DNA of 64,000 nucleotides from Thiohalomonas denitrificans (GCA_020725115.1 DYFR01000006.1:1-64000), one strand, 5' to 3'; positions 14,306 to 22,212 are shown, numbered from the stretch's first letter. A program made the numbers and translations. Notes: generated by a model not told the origin, from the sequence alone.

Positions 14306-15226
14306 ATGCGTATTCTGACAAAACTCCTGCTGGCGCTCGGCCTGCTCATCAGCGCCCATACCGCCCTGGCACGCGACTTCCTGGTCGATGCCGCCTGGCT
14401 GGAAGAGCACATCAGCGATCCCAAGACCGTGGTGCTGGAGGTGCGCTATCACCCGCACCGCTACTACACCGTGGGCCACATCGAGGGCGCAGTGCAGGTA
14501 CAGCGCTTCAAGGACCTGGGCGACAACCACGGCTCGCCCATCATGCGCTTCCCCTCCAAGGCCACCTTCCAGGCCACCCTGCGCAGCTGGGGCATCAACA
14601 ACGATTCGCTCATCGTCATCTATGACGACTCGCGCACCGCGCTGGCCTCGCGCCTGTACTACCTGCTCGCCCTGTACGGCTACGACATGCAGCGCGTGAA
14701 GGTACTGGATGGCGGCACCGGCGAGTGGAGCGCCTTCAACGAACTGTCCACCGAGCCGGTCAAGCGCAAGCCGGGCAACGTCACGCTGAAGGATGCTGAC
14801 AAGAGGCTGTACGTGGAGTGGAGCAACGTCTATGACGACGTGCTATCGCGCCGCGATCCCAGGGTGGTACTGCTCGATGCCCGCCCGCGCGACATGTACA
14901 CCGGCGAGGTGATCCGCCACTCCATCCAGGGCGGCCATATTCCCGGCGCCGTCAACATCGTCAGCCTGGACGGCACCGACGGCCAGAGCCAGAAGTGGCA
15001 TGACGCCGAGCGCCTCACCGCCATGTACCAGTCCATCGCCAAGGACAGCGCCGTGTACATCTACTGCCACGACGGTTTCCGCATGGGCCTGGCCTGGATG
15101 CAGCTGAAGAGCCTGGGCTACAAGGACGTGCGCCTGTACAACGGCGGCTGGTCGCACTGGGGCAATGAGCTGACCCTGCCGACGGTGATGGGCGAAGAAC
15201 CCTATGATGCGGAGTACGCGCTGTAA
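14306..15226 (+). CDS. Periplasmic tandem-rhodanese sulfurtransferase
   Basis: 306 residues with a signal peptide (cleavage after LISAHTALA). Two rhodanese domains follow. The first (about residues 25-150) has Asp in place of the active Cys (IVIYDDSRTA) and is probably structural. The second (about 170-295) keeps the catalytic loop CHDGFRM. Such proteins transfer sulfane sulfur between thiols in the periplasm. GGAGAACC precedes the start. It lies between acr3 and the ArsP-like permease; a link with thioarsenate chemistry is a speculation from context. Confidence 0.88.
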   Translation: MRILTKLLLALGLLISAHTALARDFLVDAAWLEEHISDPKTVVLEVRYHPHRYYTVGHIEGAVQVQRFKDLGDNHGSPIMRFPSKATFQATLRSWGINNDSLIVIYDDSRTALASRLYYLLALYGYDMQRVKVLDGGTGEWSAFNELSTEPVKRKPGNVTLKDADKRLYVEWSNVYDDVLSRRDPRVVLLDARPRDMYTGEVIRHSIQGGHIPGAVNIVSLDGTDGQSQKWHDAERLTAMYQSIAKDSAVYIYCHDGFRMGLAWMQLKSLGYKDVRLYNGGWSHWGNELTLPTVMGEEPYDAEYAL

Positions 15227-15245
15227 TTACCGTTTGCCACTGTGT

Positions 15246-15310
15246 GGGAGTCCGATTCATCGGGCGAAGAAACCTGCCAGGTGCCGCATCGCCCGGCAAG
15301 CCGGGCTCCC
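15246..15310. repeat. Family A hairpin, copy 2
   Basis: A 65-bp double palindrome (GGGAGTCCGATTCATCGGGC against GCCCGGCAAGCCGGGCTCCC). It is the same element as at 5801-5868 and 37851-37916. It lies between the rhodanese and ArsP-like genes and would fold in a joint transcript. Confidence 0.82.
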
Positions 15311-15332
15311 ACCAATTAACTGAACGCACACC

Positions 15333-16289
15333 ATGTTTGATGCACTCGCCAATCTCGTCGTCTACCAGTGGCTGGGGCTAGACCCCGCCAGCCATCTCGG
15401 TGCCGCCGTACACTTCTTCGTCATGGACACGGCGAAGATCTTCGTCATGCTGGTGATCATCATTTACGTGATGGGCCTGCTGCGTGCGCTGCTGTCGCCG
15501 GAGAAGGTGCGCGACTACGTGCGCGGCAAGCCCAAATGGATGGCGCGCAGCACCGCAGTCGGTCTGGGTGCGGTCACACCGTTCTGCTCCTGCTCCTCGG
15601 TGCCGCTGTTCATCGGCTTCGTCGAGGCGGGCATACCGCTCGGCGTCACCTTTTCCTTTCTCATCGCCTCGCCGATGATCAACGAGGTGGCGGTGGTGAT
15701 CCTCATCGGTATCCTCGGCTGGGAGCTGACCCTGATGTACGTCGCGGCGGGCCTCACCGTGGCCTACGTCGGCGGCATCATCATGGAGCGCTTCAAGCCG
15801 GAACGCTGGGTGGAGGACTACGTGTGGAAGATCCACATGGGCCAGGTGGCGCTGCCGGAACCCGACACCTCACTGGCCGGGCGTCACCGCTATGCCTGGA
15901 ACGAGGTGAAGGAGATCGTCAGCCGGCTGTGGAAGTGGGTGGTGGCCGGCATCGCCGTCGGCGCCCTGTTCCACGGCTACGTGCCTGAAGGCTGGGTCAC
16001 CGAACACCTGGGCGACAAGGACAACTGGCTCGCCGTACCCGGCGCCGTGCTGCTCGGCGTTCCGCTCTACTCCAACGCCACCGGCGTGATCCCGGTGGCC
16101 GAGGCCATGCTGGGCAAGGGCGTCGCCATCGGCACCACCCTGGCCTTCATGATGAGCATCGCTGCGCTGTCGGTACCGGAGCTGATCATCCTGCGCAAGG
16201 TGATCAAGTGGCCGGGCCTGGCGGCCTTCACCGGTGTCCTCGCCATCGCCTTCATGCTGGTCGGCTGGGGCTTCAATCTGTTTACCTGA
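15333..16289 (+). CDS. arsP: ArsP-like permease (UPF0718/DUF318 family)
   Basis: 318 residues, about eight membrane helices. The conserved TPFCSCSSVPLF motif near residue 86 carries the vicinal cysteines thought to bind trivalent organoarsenicals in ArsP. A second conserved GVPLYSNATGVIPVAEAM segment lies in the C-terminal half. ArsP exports trivalent methylated arsenicals, which fits arsM at 20275 in the same region. Relatives also occur in other metal contexts, so the substrate is inferred. It is followed after 10 bp by the small Cys-tailed gene and then a mini-thioredoxin, a common trio. Confidence 0.85.
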   Translation: MFDALANLVVYQWLGLDPASHLGAAVHFFVMDTAKIFVMLVIIIYVMGLLRALLSPEKVRDYVRGKPKWMARSTAVGLGAVTPFCSCSSVPLFIGFVEAGIPLGVTFSFLIASPMINEVAVVILIGILGWELTLMYVAAGLTVAYVGGIIMERFKPERWVEDYVWKIHMGQVALPEPDTSLAGRHRYAWNEVKEIVSRLWKWVVAGIAVGALFHGYVPEGWVTEHLGDKDNWLAVPGAVLLGVPLYSNATGVIPVAEAMLGKGVAIGTTLAFMMSIAALSVPELIILRKVIKWPGLAAFTGVLAIAFMLVGWGFNLFT

Positions 16290-16299
16290 GGGACATTCC

Positions 16300-16605
16300 A
16301 TGACTGAACAACCGCAACTGCATTCCTCCATCGTCGCCATGGTGTCGCTGGCCGCCGGCATCGCCTCCAACCACCCGGCGATGGGCCAGTGCCAGCTGCA
16401 GCGCCTGCGTGATCAGGGTATTCCCGAACACCAGCTTGCTGCGGTGATCGAAATCGCCCGCCACATCCGTGACGAGGCGGCGCAGAAACTGGATGCCGCC
16501 TTTGACGAGCAGGCCGCCCGGGTCAAGCCGACCTTCAGCATCGCGGCGGCGCCGGCGGAAAGCTGCGGCTGCTCCCCCACCATGAGCGGCCAGTCCTGCT
16601 GCTGA
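16300..16605 (+). CDS. Small helical protein with Cys-rich C-terminal tail
   Basis: 101 residues starting at the ATG at 16300, after a weak GAGGGAC ribosome-binding site. The central part (IPEHQLAAVIEIARHIRDEAAQKLDAAFDEQ) is helical and distantly resembles small AhpD/CMD-like proteins. The tail carries five cysteines in ESCGCSPTMSGQSCC, plausibly a metal(loid)-binding or redox tail. It lies between the ArsP-like permease and the mini-thioredoxin with gaps of about 10-14 bp, so it is probably in one operon with them. I do not recognise a named family. Confidence 0.7.
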   Translation: MTEQPQLHSSIVAMVSLAAGIASNHPAMGQCQLQRLRDQGIPEHQLAAVIEIARHIRDEAAQKLDAAFDEQAARVKPTFSIAAAPAESCGCSPTMSGQSCC

Positions 16606-16618
16606 CCAGGAGATTGAC

Positions 16619-16849
16619 ATGAAGAACATCAAGGTACTCGGTTCCGGCTGCCGCAATTGCCAGACCACCTATGACCTCATCCGCAAGGCCGCCGAGGAAA
16701 AGGGCGTGCCGGTGCAGCTGGAAAAGATCGAGGACATCGGCCAGATCATGAGCTACGGCGTGATGTCTACGCCGGGTGTGGTGATCGACGGCAAGGTGGT
16801 CCATGCCGGCGGTGTGCCGGATCGCAAGACGATCGATGCCTGGCTGTGA
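16619..16849 (+). CDS. Mini-thioredoxin (redox-active disulfide protein)
   Basis: 76 residues with a short thioredoxin fold. The active-site pair is GCRNC at residues 10-14, and the cis-Pro region is MSTPGVVIDG. A clear Shine-Dalgarno (CAGGAG) precedes the ATG. Such proteins are often encoded next to DUF318/ArsP permeases. It may keep the cysteines of the permease, of the small Cys-tailed protein or of ArsC reduced, but the partner is not known from sequence. Confidence 0.88.
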   Translation: MKNIKVLGSGCRNCQTTYDLIRKAAEEKGVPVQLEKIEDIGQIMSYGVMSTPGVVIDGKVVHAGGVPDRKTIDAWL

Positions 16850-16904
16850 TGCTCATGCGGCGTGTCGCAGCAGGCGGGCCACGTGATTATCTCCGGAGCA
16901 CATG

Positions 16905-17483
16905 ATGAACGTACCCGATACCGAGGCCGCGTGGCGCAACCATTCCAGCGAGGTCTATCGCTACCTGCGCCGCCGCCTGCCGAACGCCGAGCTGGCCGAG
17001 GATCTGGTACAGGAAACATTTCTCCGCCTGCACCGTACTCCGCCGCAGACCGATGCTCCGGCGCCGTTGCGCGCCTGGCTGCTGCGCACCGCACGCAATC
17101 TCATTGTCGATCACTATCGCGCGCAACGCGATGAGGTCGGCATCGATGACTCGCTGGCGGCAGACAACGGCGACCGCGCAGCCTCACTGCGCGCGCTGGA
17201 GCCCTGCATCGCGCCCCTCGCCGAGCGCCTGCCCGAACACTACCGCGCCGCCCTGCTGTGGGACCTGGCCGGCCTGCCGCAGCAGGAGATCGCCGCGCGC
17301 CAGCATATCGGTCTGTCGGGCGCGAAGTCGCGGGTGCAGCGCGCGCGCACCCTGTTGCAACAGGAATTCCAGCACTGCTGCCGCTACCATTTCGATCACG
17401 CCGACGTGCTGATCGGCTACACACCGCTGGCGACTGACGCGACGTGTGGCGACGGCGCAGCCACGGCGAAAGCACTGCCATGA
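16905..17483 (+). CDS. sigZ: ECF sigma factor, SigZ-like
   Basis: About 192 residues. Region 2 is EVYRYLRRRLPNAELAEDLVQETFLRL and region 4 is LPEHYRAALLWDLAGLPQQEIAARQ. The C-terminal tail holds a CC pair and a later Cys (HCCRYHFDHADV...DATCGD), as I recall for SigZ proteins; these might sense thiol-reactive agents or metals. The ATG at 16905 is 6 bp after CCGGAG; an ATG 3 bp upstream is also possible. No anti-sigma gene is adjacent. The cation diffusion facilitator gene follows directly and may be a target. Confidence 0.85.
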   Translation: MNVPDTEAAWRNHSSEVYRYLRRRLPNAELAEDLVQETFLRLHRTPPQTDAPAPLRAWLLRTARNLIVDHYRAQRDEVGIDDSLAADNGDRAASLRALEPCIAPLAERLPEHYRAALLWDLAGLPQQEIAARQHIGLSGAKSRVQRARTLLQQEFQHCCRYHFDHADVLIGYTPLATDATCGDGAATAKALP

Positions 17484-17619
17484 ACTGTGTGATGCCGCTC
17501 CGGCGCCCGCACTGAGTTGCGCGCGCCCCTCAGCCCGGCAAGTTCATCAGAAGAGGGGAATCGCGCAGCACCTTGGATTCACCATGGACTTTCCGGACTC
17601 ACACACGAGAATTGCACAC

Positions 17620-18528
17620 ATGGGCCACGACCAGCATCACGCGCACGGCGGCAGCGGCAATGTCCTGATCATCGCCACCCTGCTCACCCTGGGCTATGCC
17701 GCCGTCGAGGCCGGGGTGGGACTCTGGGCCGGCTCGCTGGCCCTGGTGGCCGATGCCGGCCACATGGTGAGCGACGCCGGTGCGCTGGTGATCGCCGCCG
17801 CCGCGGCCTGGATGGCGAAACGGCCGGTTTCGCGCCTGCACTCCTACGGCCTGGGCCGCGCGGAATTTCTCGCCGCGCTGATCAACAGCATCGGTCTGCT
17901 GGTGTTGATCGCCTGGCTCGCCACCTCCGCCGTGCAACGCCTGCAAGAACCGCTGCCGGTGCACGGCGAAGCGGTTGTGGTGACCGCGGCACTGGGCCTG
18001 CTGCTCAACCTCGCCGTGGCCTGGCTGCTGTCGCGGGGCGAGAAAAATCTCAATACTCGCGCCGCGCTGCTGCACGTAATGGGCGATCTGCTCGGCTCAA
18101 TCGCGGCACTGGCCTCCGGCCTGGTCATCTCCCTCACCGGCTGGACCCCCATCGATCCCCTGCTGTCGCTGCTGATCGGCGCCTTGCTGCTGGTATCCAG
18201 CCTGCGCCTGCTGCGCCAGGCGCTGCACGGACTCATGGAGGGCGTGCCGCTGCACCTGTCACTGGAGGAGGTCGGCAAGGCGATGGCGGCCGTGCCCGGC
18301 GTGATTTCGGTACACGACCTGCACATCTGGAATGTGGCCTCGAACCAGGTGCTGCTCTCGGCCCATCTGGTGATCCGTCGCTGCGATGACTGGCATCGGG
18401 TGCTGGAGGCGAGCCGCACCCTGCTGCACGATCGTTTCGATATCGAACACGTCACCCTGCAACCGGAGTGTTTGCAGCCCCAACCGGTACAGTGGCATGA
18501 CCGCCCCGTGGGGCAACAGGCACCATGA
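17620..18528 (+). CDS. Cation diffusion facilitator family metal efflux protein (CzcD/ZitB-like)
   Basis: About 302 residues from the chosen ATG at 17620 (MGHDQHHAHGG, a typical His-rich N-terminus). Alternatives are the ATG at 17584 and an in-frame start further upstream. Six helices are visible. Metal-site residues lie in helices II and V (ADAGHMVSDAGAL and LLHVMGDLLGS), in the HxxxD pattern typical of Zn/Co/Cd exporters. The cytosolic domain has HDLHIWNVASNQ. It is 136 bp downstream of sigZ. The next 200 bp, up to the hydrogenase-like gene, show no clear feature. Confidence 0.92.
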   Translation: MGHDQHHAHGGSGNVLIIATLLTLGYAAVEAGVGLWAGSLALVADAGHMVSDAGALVIAAAAAWMAKRPVSRLHSYGLGRAEFLAALINSIGLLVLIAWLATSAVQRLQEPLPVHGEAVVVTAALGLLLNLAVAWLLSRGEKNLNTRAALLHVMGDLLGSIAALASGLVISLTGWTPIDPLLSLLIGALLLVSSLRLLRQALHGLMEGVPLHLSLEEVGKAMAAVPGVISVHDLHIWNVASNQVLLSAHLVIRRCDDWHRVLEASRTLLHDRFDIEHVTLQPECLQPQPVQWHDRPVGQQAP

Positions 18529-18729
18529 CCACAGCGCAGCGGTCGAGTAAGTCCGTCCGCCAGGTGAGTATGCAGGGAAATACGCCTGCACTGCGCCGAC
18601 GCCGAAACCGGGGATCCGCAAGGACGCCAATGCACCGTGGCGATCGAAAGCTGGCTGCGCACGACGCTCGCCGTTTCCAGGAGTAAGCTGTAGTCATCCG
18701 CCGGCGCACCGCCCGCGCCGGCACAGGAG

Positions 18730-19884
18730 ATGACCGTGGTCACACCCGACGCACACCGCCTCAGCCGCCGCGCCTTCCTGAAGTTCTGCGCCCAGGCGGC
18801 GGCGCTGCTGGCGTTGCCGCCCGGCGCGGCTAAATCGATGGCCGCGGCACTGGCACGCACACCGCGCCTGCCGCTGGTATGGCTGTCGTTCCAGGAATGC
18901 ACCGGCTGCACCGAATCGCTCACCCGCAGCGAGGCACCGTCCATGGAGCGGCTGCTGTTCGAGCTCATCTCCCTCGATTACCACCATACCCTGCAGGCCG
19001 CCGCCGGCGCGGCGGCGGAGGCGGCGCGCGAGCGCAGCCTGAAGGAACATGCCGGGCGCCTGCTGCTGGTGGTCGACGGTTCCATCCCCACCGCGCTCAA
19101 CGGCGCCTGCTCCACCATCGCCGGTGAAACCAACCTGAGCCTGCTCGGCCGCTGTCTCGCCGCCGCCGAAGCGGTGGTGGCGGTGGGCAGCTGCGCCGCC
19201 TTCGGCGGCCTGCCGGCGGCGGCGCCCAATCCCACCGGTGCCATGGGCGTGGCCGAGTTGATGGAGCGCGACATGGTGCCGCTGCGTCCCCTGGTCAATC
19301 TGCCCGGCTGCCCGCCGGTGCCCGAGGTGATCAGCGCCGTGCTCGCCCATCGCGTCGCCTTCGGCCACTTTCCGGAACTGGACGAGCGCGCACGGCCGCT
19401 GGCGCTGTACGGCGAGACCGTGCACGAACGCTGCTCGCGCCGCGGCCACTACGAGGCCGGCCGCTTCGCCAAACAGTTCGACGACGAGGGCGCGCGCGCC
19501 GGCTGGTGTCTGTACGAACTGGGCTGCAAGGGCATCACCACCTACAACGCCTGCGCCGGACGCAAGTGGAACGGCGGCACCAGCACCCCCATCGAGTCCG
19601 GCCACCCCTGTCTCGGCTGCTCCGAACCGGGCTTCTGGGATCACGGCAGCTTCTACGCCAAGGCCGCGCCCGTTGCCGCCGGCGCCACCCGCGCCGAACA
19701 GGGCCGCGCCCTGTACGAGGGCAACTGCGTGTACTGCCACGATGCAAATCCGGCGCGGCTGCGCACCCTGCCCGATCAGGTGGCGCAACTGCTGCGCGAC
19801 AACAACATCCGCTCCCACCGCTTCAAGCTCGGCGATGACGAACTGGCCGCGCTGACCGAGTACCTGAAGGAGGCCAAGCCATGA
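18730..19884 (+). CDS. [NiFe]-hydrogenase small-subunit homologue fused to a C-terminal cytochrome c domain
   Basis: 384 residues. A Tat signal (LSRRAFLKF) comes first. The proximal-cluster cysteines are in QECTGC, GSCAAFGG and LPGCPP. Medial and distal cluster ligands are in ERCSRRGHYE, GWCLYELGCKG, NACAGRKWNGG and HPCLGCSE. The usual C-terminal membrane helix is replaced from about residue 320 by a short c-type haem domain with CVYCH at 333-337. No Met follows the haem motif, so the sixth ligand would be unusual. AGGAG directly abuts the ATG, so a GTG at 18736 may be the real start. No large subunit or maturation genes are in this window. The stop overlaps the EF-hand gene by 4 bp. Confidence 0.88.
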   Translation: MTVVTPDAHRLSRRAFLKFCAQAAALLALPPGAAKSMAAALARTPRLPLVWLSFQECTGCTESLTRSEAPSMERLLFELISLDYHHTLQAAAGAAAEAARERSLKEHAGRLLLVVDGSIPTALNGACSTIAGETNLSLLGRCLAAAEAVVAVGSCAAFGGLPAAAPNPTGAMGVAELMERDMVPLRPLVNLPGCPPVPEVISAVLAHRVAFGHFPELDERARPLALYGETVHERCSRRGHYEAGRFAKQFDDEGARAGWCLYELGCKGITTYNACAGRKWNGGTSTPIESGHPCLGCSEPGFWDHGSFYAKAAPVAAGATRAEQGRALYEGNCVYCHDANPARLRTLPDQVAQLLRDNNIRSHRFKLGDDELAALTEYLKEAKP

Positions 19885-20177
19885 TTGCCCGCTCCATTGT
19901 GCTGCTACTGCTGACCTTGCCGGTCATGGCGGTTGCCGCCGACACGCCGCCGCCGTTCTCGGTACACGACACCGACGGCGACGGCTACATCAGCCGCGAG
20001 GAGTTCGATACTTTCCGCGCCCGCCGCCAGGCGGAACGCGCCGCCGAGGGACGCCAGCTGCGCAATGCGCCGCGCGTGCTCAGCTTCGACGAGATCGACA
20101 GCGACCGCGACGGGCGCATCAGCGAAACGGAAATGCTTGAAGCGCTGGAACGCCAGCCGCATGGACAGCAACGCTGA
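19881..20177 (+). CDS. Secreted EF-hand protein
   Basis: 98 residues with a signal peptide (MIARSIVLLLLTLPVMAVAA) and two EF-hand loops, DTDGDGYISREEF (residues 30-42) and DSDRDGRISETEM. It probably binds calcium in the periplasm. Its ATG overlaps the stop of the hydrogenase-like gene (ATGA), so the two are probably made together. It may be a partner of that protein, but this is inferred from position only. Confidence 0.88.
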   Translation: MIARSIVLLLLTLPVMAVAADTPPPFSVHDTDGDGYISREEFDTFRARRQAERAAEGRQLRNAPRVLSFDEIDSDRDGRISETEMLEALERQPHGQQR

Positions 20178-20274
20178 AGCGCAGCACAGACATCGCCGGC
20201 CGAAAAATATTTTTGCGTCTTTTGTCTGCCGCAACCGTTTAACCATGGGACACCCACTTACACAGGAGATGACC

Positions 20275-21072
20275 ATGAACCCGGACAATCACGATGACAT
20301 CCGCGCCGCAGTGCGCGAAAGCTACGGCCAGGTGGCACTACAGGGTGGCGGCGGCTGCTGCAGCACCGGCAGTTGCTGCACGCCGGCACCGGCTGCCGCG
20401 GTCTCGCAGGGGCTGGGCTATACGGCGGATGATGTAAATATCGTTCCCGACGGCGCCAACCTCGGCCTCGGCTGCGGCAATCCGCAGGCCATCGCCGCCC
20501 TCCAGCCCGGCGAGACGGTGCTCGACCTTGGCAGCGGCGCCGGCTTCGATGCCTTCCTCGCCGCACGCGCCGTGGGCGACCAGGGCAAGGTGATCGGCGT
20601 CGACATGACGCCGGAGATGGTCGACAAGGCGCGCGCCAACGCGCAGAAGGGCGGCTACGCCAATGTGGAATTCTGCCACGGCCAGATCGAAAGCCTGCCG
20701 GTGGATGACGACAGCATCGATGTGATCATCTCCAACTGCGTCATCAACCTGTCGCCGGAAAAGGCGCGGGTGTTCACCGAGGCCTTCCGCGTGCTCAAAC
20801 CGGGCGGACGCCTGGCCATCTCCGACATCGTCGCCAGCACCGGGCTGCCGGAAGAAGCGCGCAATGATCTCGCCCTCTACACCGGCTGCATGGCCGGCGC
20901 CTCGCCCATCGACGCCCTGGAGGCGATGCTGCGCGCTGCCGGTTTCACTGCCATCGCCATCCAGCCCAAGGACGAGAGCCGCGACTTCATCCGCACCTGG
21001 GCGCCGGACCGCGGCATCGAGGACTACGTGGTCTCCGCCACCATCGAGGCGCAAAAGCCTGTGCGGGGCTAG
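20275..21072 (+). CDS. arsM: Arsenite S-adenosylmethionine methyltransferase
   Basis: 265 residues starting at the ATG at 20275, after a good AGGAGAT site. The SAM-binding motif is VLDLGSGAGFDAFLAA. Cysteines expected to bind As(III) are present: a CC pair near residues 28-29 (in GGGGCCSTGSCC), one in VEFCHG and one in YTGCMAG. ArsM methylates As(III) to mono-, di- and trimethyl forms. Together with the ArsP-like permease it could provide an organoarsenical export route. It ends the arsenic-rich segment on this side. Confidence 0.94.
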   Translation: MNPDNHDDIRAAVRESYGQVALQGGGGCCSTGSCCTPAPAAAVSQGLGYTADDVNIVPDGANLGLGCGNPQAIAALQPGETVLDLGSGAGFDAFLAARAVGDQGKVIGVDMTPEMVDKARANAQKGGYANVEFCHGQIESLPVDDDSIDVIISNCVINLSPEKARVFTEAFRVLKPGGRLAISDIVASTGLPEEARNDLALYTGCMAGASPIDALEAMLRAAGFTAIAIQPKDESRDFIRTWAPDRGIEDYVVSATIEAQKPVRG

Positions 21073-21177
21073 CGTGGGAGCGGCTCTGCCGCGAACAGCC
21101 CTGGCCGGACGGCAGGGCGCATTTGCGTCGGGGCCACTCCTCCAGGCATAGGGCGCACTATGTGTACAGACTGGGGA

Positions 21178-21212
21178 CATGGGTTACAGGGCGTTCGGAG
21201 GCATGGGTTACA
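21178..21212. repeat. Short direct repeats (CATGGGTTACA x2)
   Basis: The 11-bp sequence CATGGGTTACA occurs at 21178-21188 and 21202-21212, after ACAGACTGGGGA. This looks like the kind of sequence found at insertion sequence ends. No transposase is nearby, so it may be a remnant. It lies directly before the first 49-bp repeat that flanks the toxin-antitoxin pair. Confidence 0.35.
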
Positions 21213-21215
21213 CCT

Positions 21216-21264
21216 CTATGGCTCACCGGGCGGTATGCGCGCTAAGCTATGACACCCGGCAGCC
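21216..21264 (+). repeat. 49-bp direct repeat, left copy
   Basis: Bases 21216-21264 are identical to 22133-22181 by eye (starts CTATGGCTCACCGGGCGG, ends ACACCCGGCAGCC). The two copies bracket the MNT/HEPN toxin-antitoxin genes. The right copy lies directly upstream of the ATP-grasp gene, so it is probably the native location, and the left copy a duplication made when the cassette entered. Confidence 0.9.
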
Positions 21265-21354
21265 CGCACATGGCAGATGCTATATTGCAACAGCACCCTG
21301 TGCCCCAGCCCGCAGCGACGGAGCCGATACCACAACACGCATGAAGGTTGAGTG

Positions 21355-21645
21355 ATGAAACGACAGCATGCGATCGAACTGCTCACGCGGAGCCGACCGG
21401 AGCTTGAGGCGCGCTTTGGCGTAACGCGCCTGGCGCTGTTTGGCTCGACGGCCCGCGATACCGCCAGCAGCGGTAGCGATGTGGATATCCTGGTCGCCTT
21501 CGATGGTCCCGCCACCTCCCAACGCTATTTCGGCGTACAGTTCTATCTGGAAGACCTGCTGGGTTGCCCGGTCGATCTGGTGACTGAAAAGGCCCTGCGT
21601 CCCGAATTGCGCCCCTACATCGAACAGGAGCGGGTGAATGTCTGA
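21355..21645 (+). CDS. mntA: MNT-domain nucleotidyltransferase antitoxin (MntA-like)
   Basis: 96 residues with the minimal nucleotidyltransferase motif GS-x-AR-x7-SDVDILV (LFGSTARD then GSDVDILVAF). MntA-type antitoxins neutralise their HEPN partner by adding AMP to a tyrosine of the toxin. The start is the ATG at 21355; a GTG directly before it is also possible. It overlaps hepT by 8 bp. Confidence 0.9.
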   Translation: MKRQHAIELLTRSRPELEARFGVTRLALFGSTARDTASSGSDVDILVAFDGPATSQRYFGVQFYLEDLLGCPVDLVTEKALRPELRPYIEQERVNV

Positions 21646-21994
21646 ACCCCACCAGCGCGAATGGGATTTTTATCTCGACGACATGCTTGCCTTTGCCGAA
21701 AAGGTTTTGACCTACACCAAGGGCCTTGACCAAACCGGCTTCGTAACGAGCGGTCTCACCTACGACGCGACCCTGCGCAATCTCGAATTGATCGGCGAAG
21801 CCGCCACCCATATCCCGGACGAGATCCGGGCAGCGCATCCGGAAATCCCCTGGCGCATGATCATCGCCACCCGCAACCGGCTGATCCATGGCTATCTCGG
21901 GATCGACGACGACACACTCTGGAGCATCGTTCGGGATGATGTGCCGGCGCTAATGACTAGCCTGACGACGCTAAAGCACAAAATCCGGGGCTAA
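21638..21994 (+). CDS. hepT: HEPN-domain toxin (HepT-like ribonuclease)
   Basis: 118 residues, helical. The RX4HXY catalytic motif is present as RNRLIHGY near residue 80; the Tyr is the residue modified by MntA-type antitoxins. HepT proteins are RNA-targeting toxins. The start codon lies inside the end of mntA, the standard arrangement. The 138 bp after the stop hold no gene and lead into the right 49-bp repeat. Confidence 0.9.
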   Translation: MSEPHQREWDFYLDDMLAFAEKVLTYTKGLDQTGFVTSGLTYDATLRNLELIGEAATHIPDEIRAAHPEIPWRMIIATRNRLIHGYLGIDDDTLWSIVRDDVPALMTSLTTLKHKIRG

Positions 21995-22132
21995 CCATCC
22001 AGACGCCATTGTGGAGCTTCACCCAAGCAATTTAACCGTCTGCGGCGCAAACCTTTGCGTAGCCCAAAACGCTGGCCCAGCACATAGCCGCTGTTGCTCC
22101 GCCCCCGACATGGTCTTTTCGTCGCTGTGTCC

Positions 22133-22181
22133 CTATGGCTCACCGGGCGGTATGCGCGCTAAGCTATGACACCCGGCAGCC
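22133..22181 (+). repeat. 49-bp direct repeat, right copy
   Basis: Identical to 21216-21264. It lies about 30 bp upstream of the chosen start of the ATP-grasp gene, and it contains an in-frame ATG (22135) that I consider unlikely to be the true start because the duplicate copy has no gene behind it. Confidence 0.9.
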
Positions 22182-22212
22182 GCCGTGGCATTCCCTTGCA
22201 GTGGTTGACCCC

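Noticed and set aside
18730-20177. A complete uptake hydrogenase operon
   Set aside because: Only a small-subunit homologue is present; there is no large subunit, cytochrome b or maturation gene in the window.
22135-22212. N-terminal extension of the ATP-grasp protein from the ATG at 22135
   Set aside because: This part lies mostly in the 49-bp direct repeat, whose other copy is not followed by a gene; the ATG at 22213 is more plausible.
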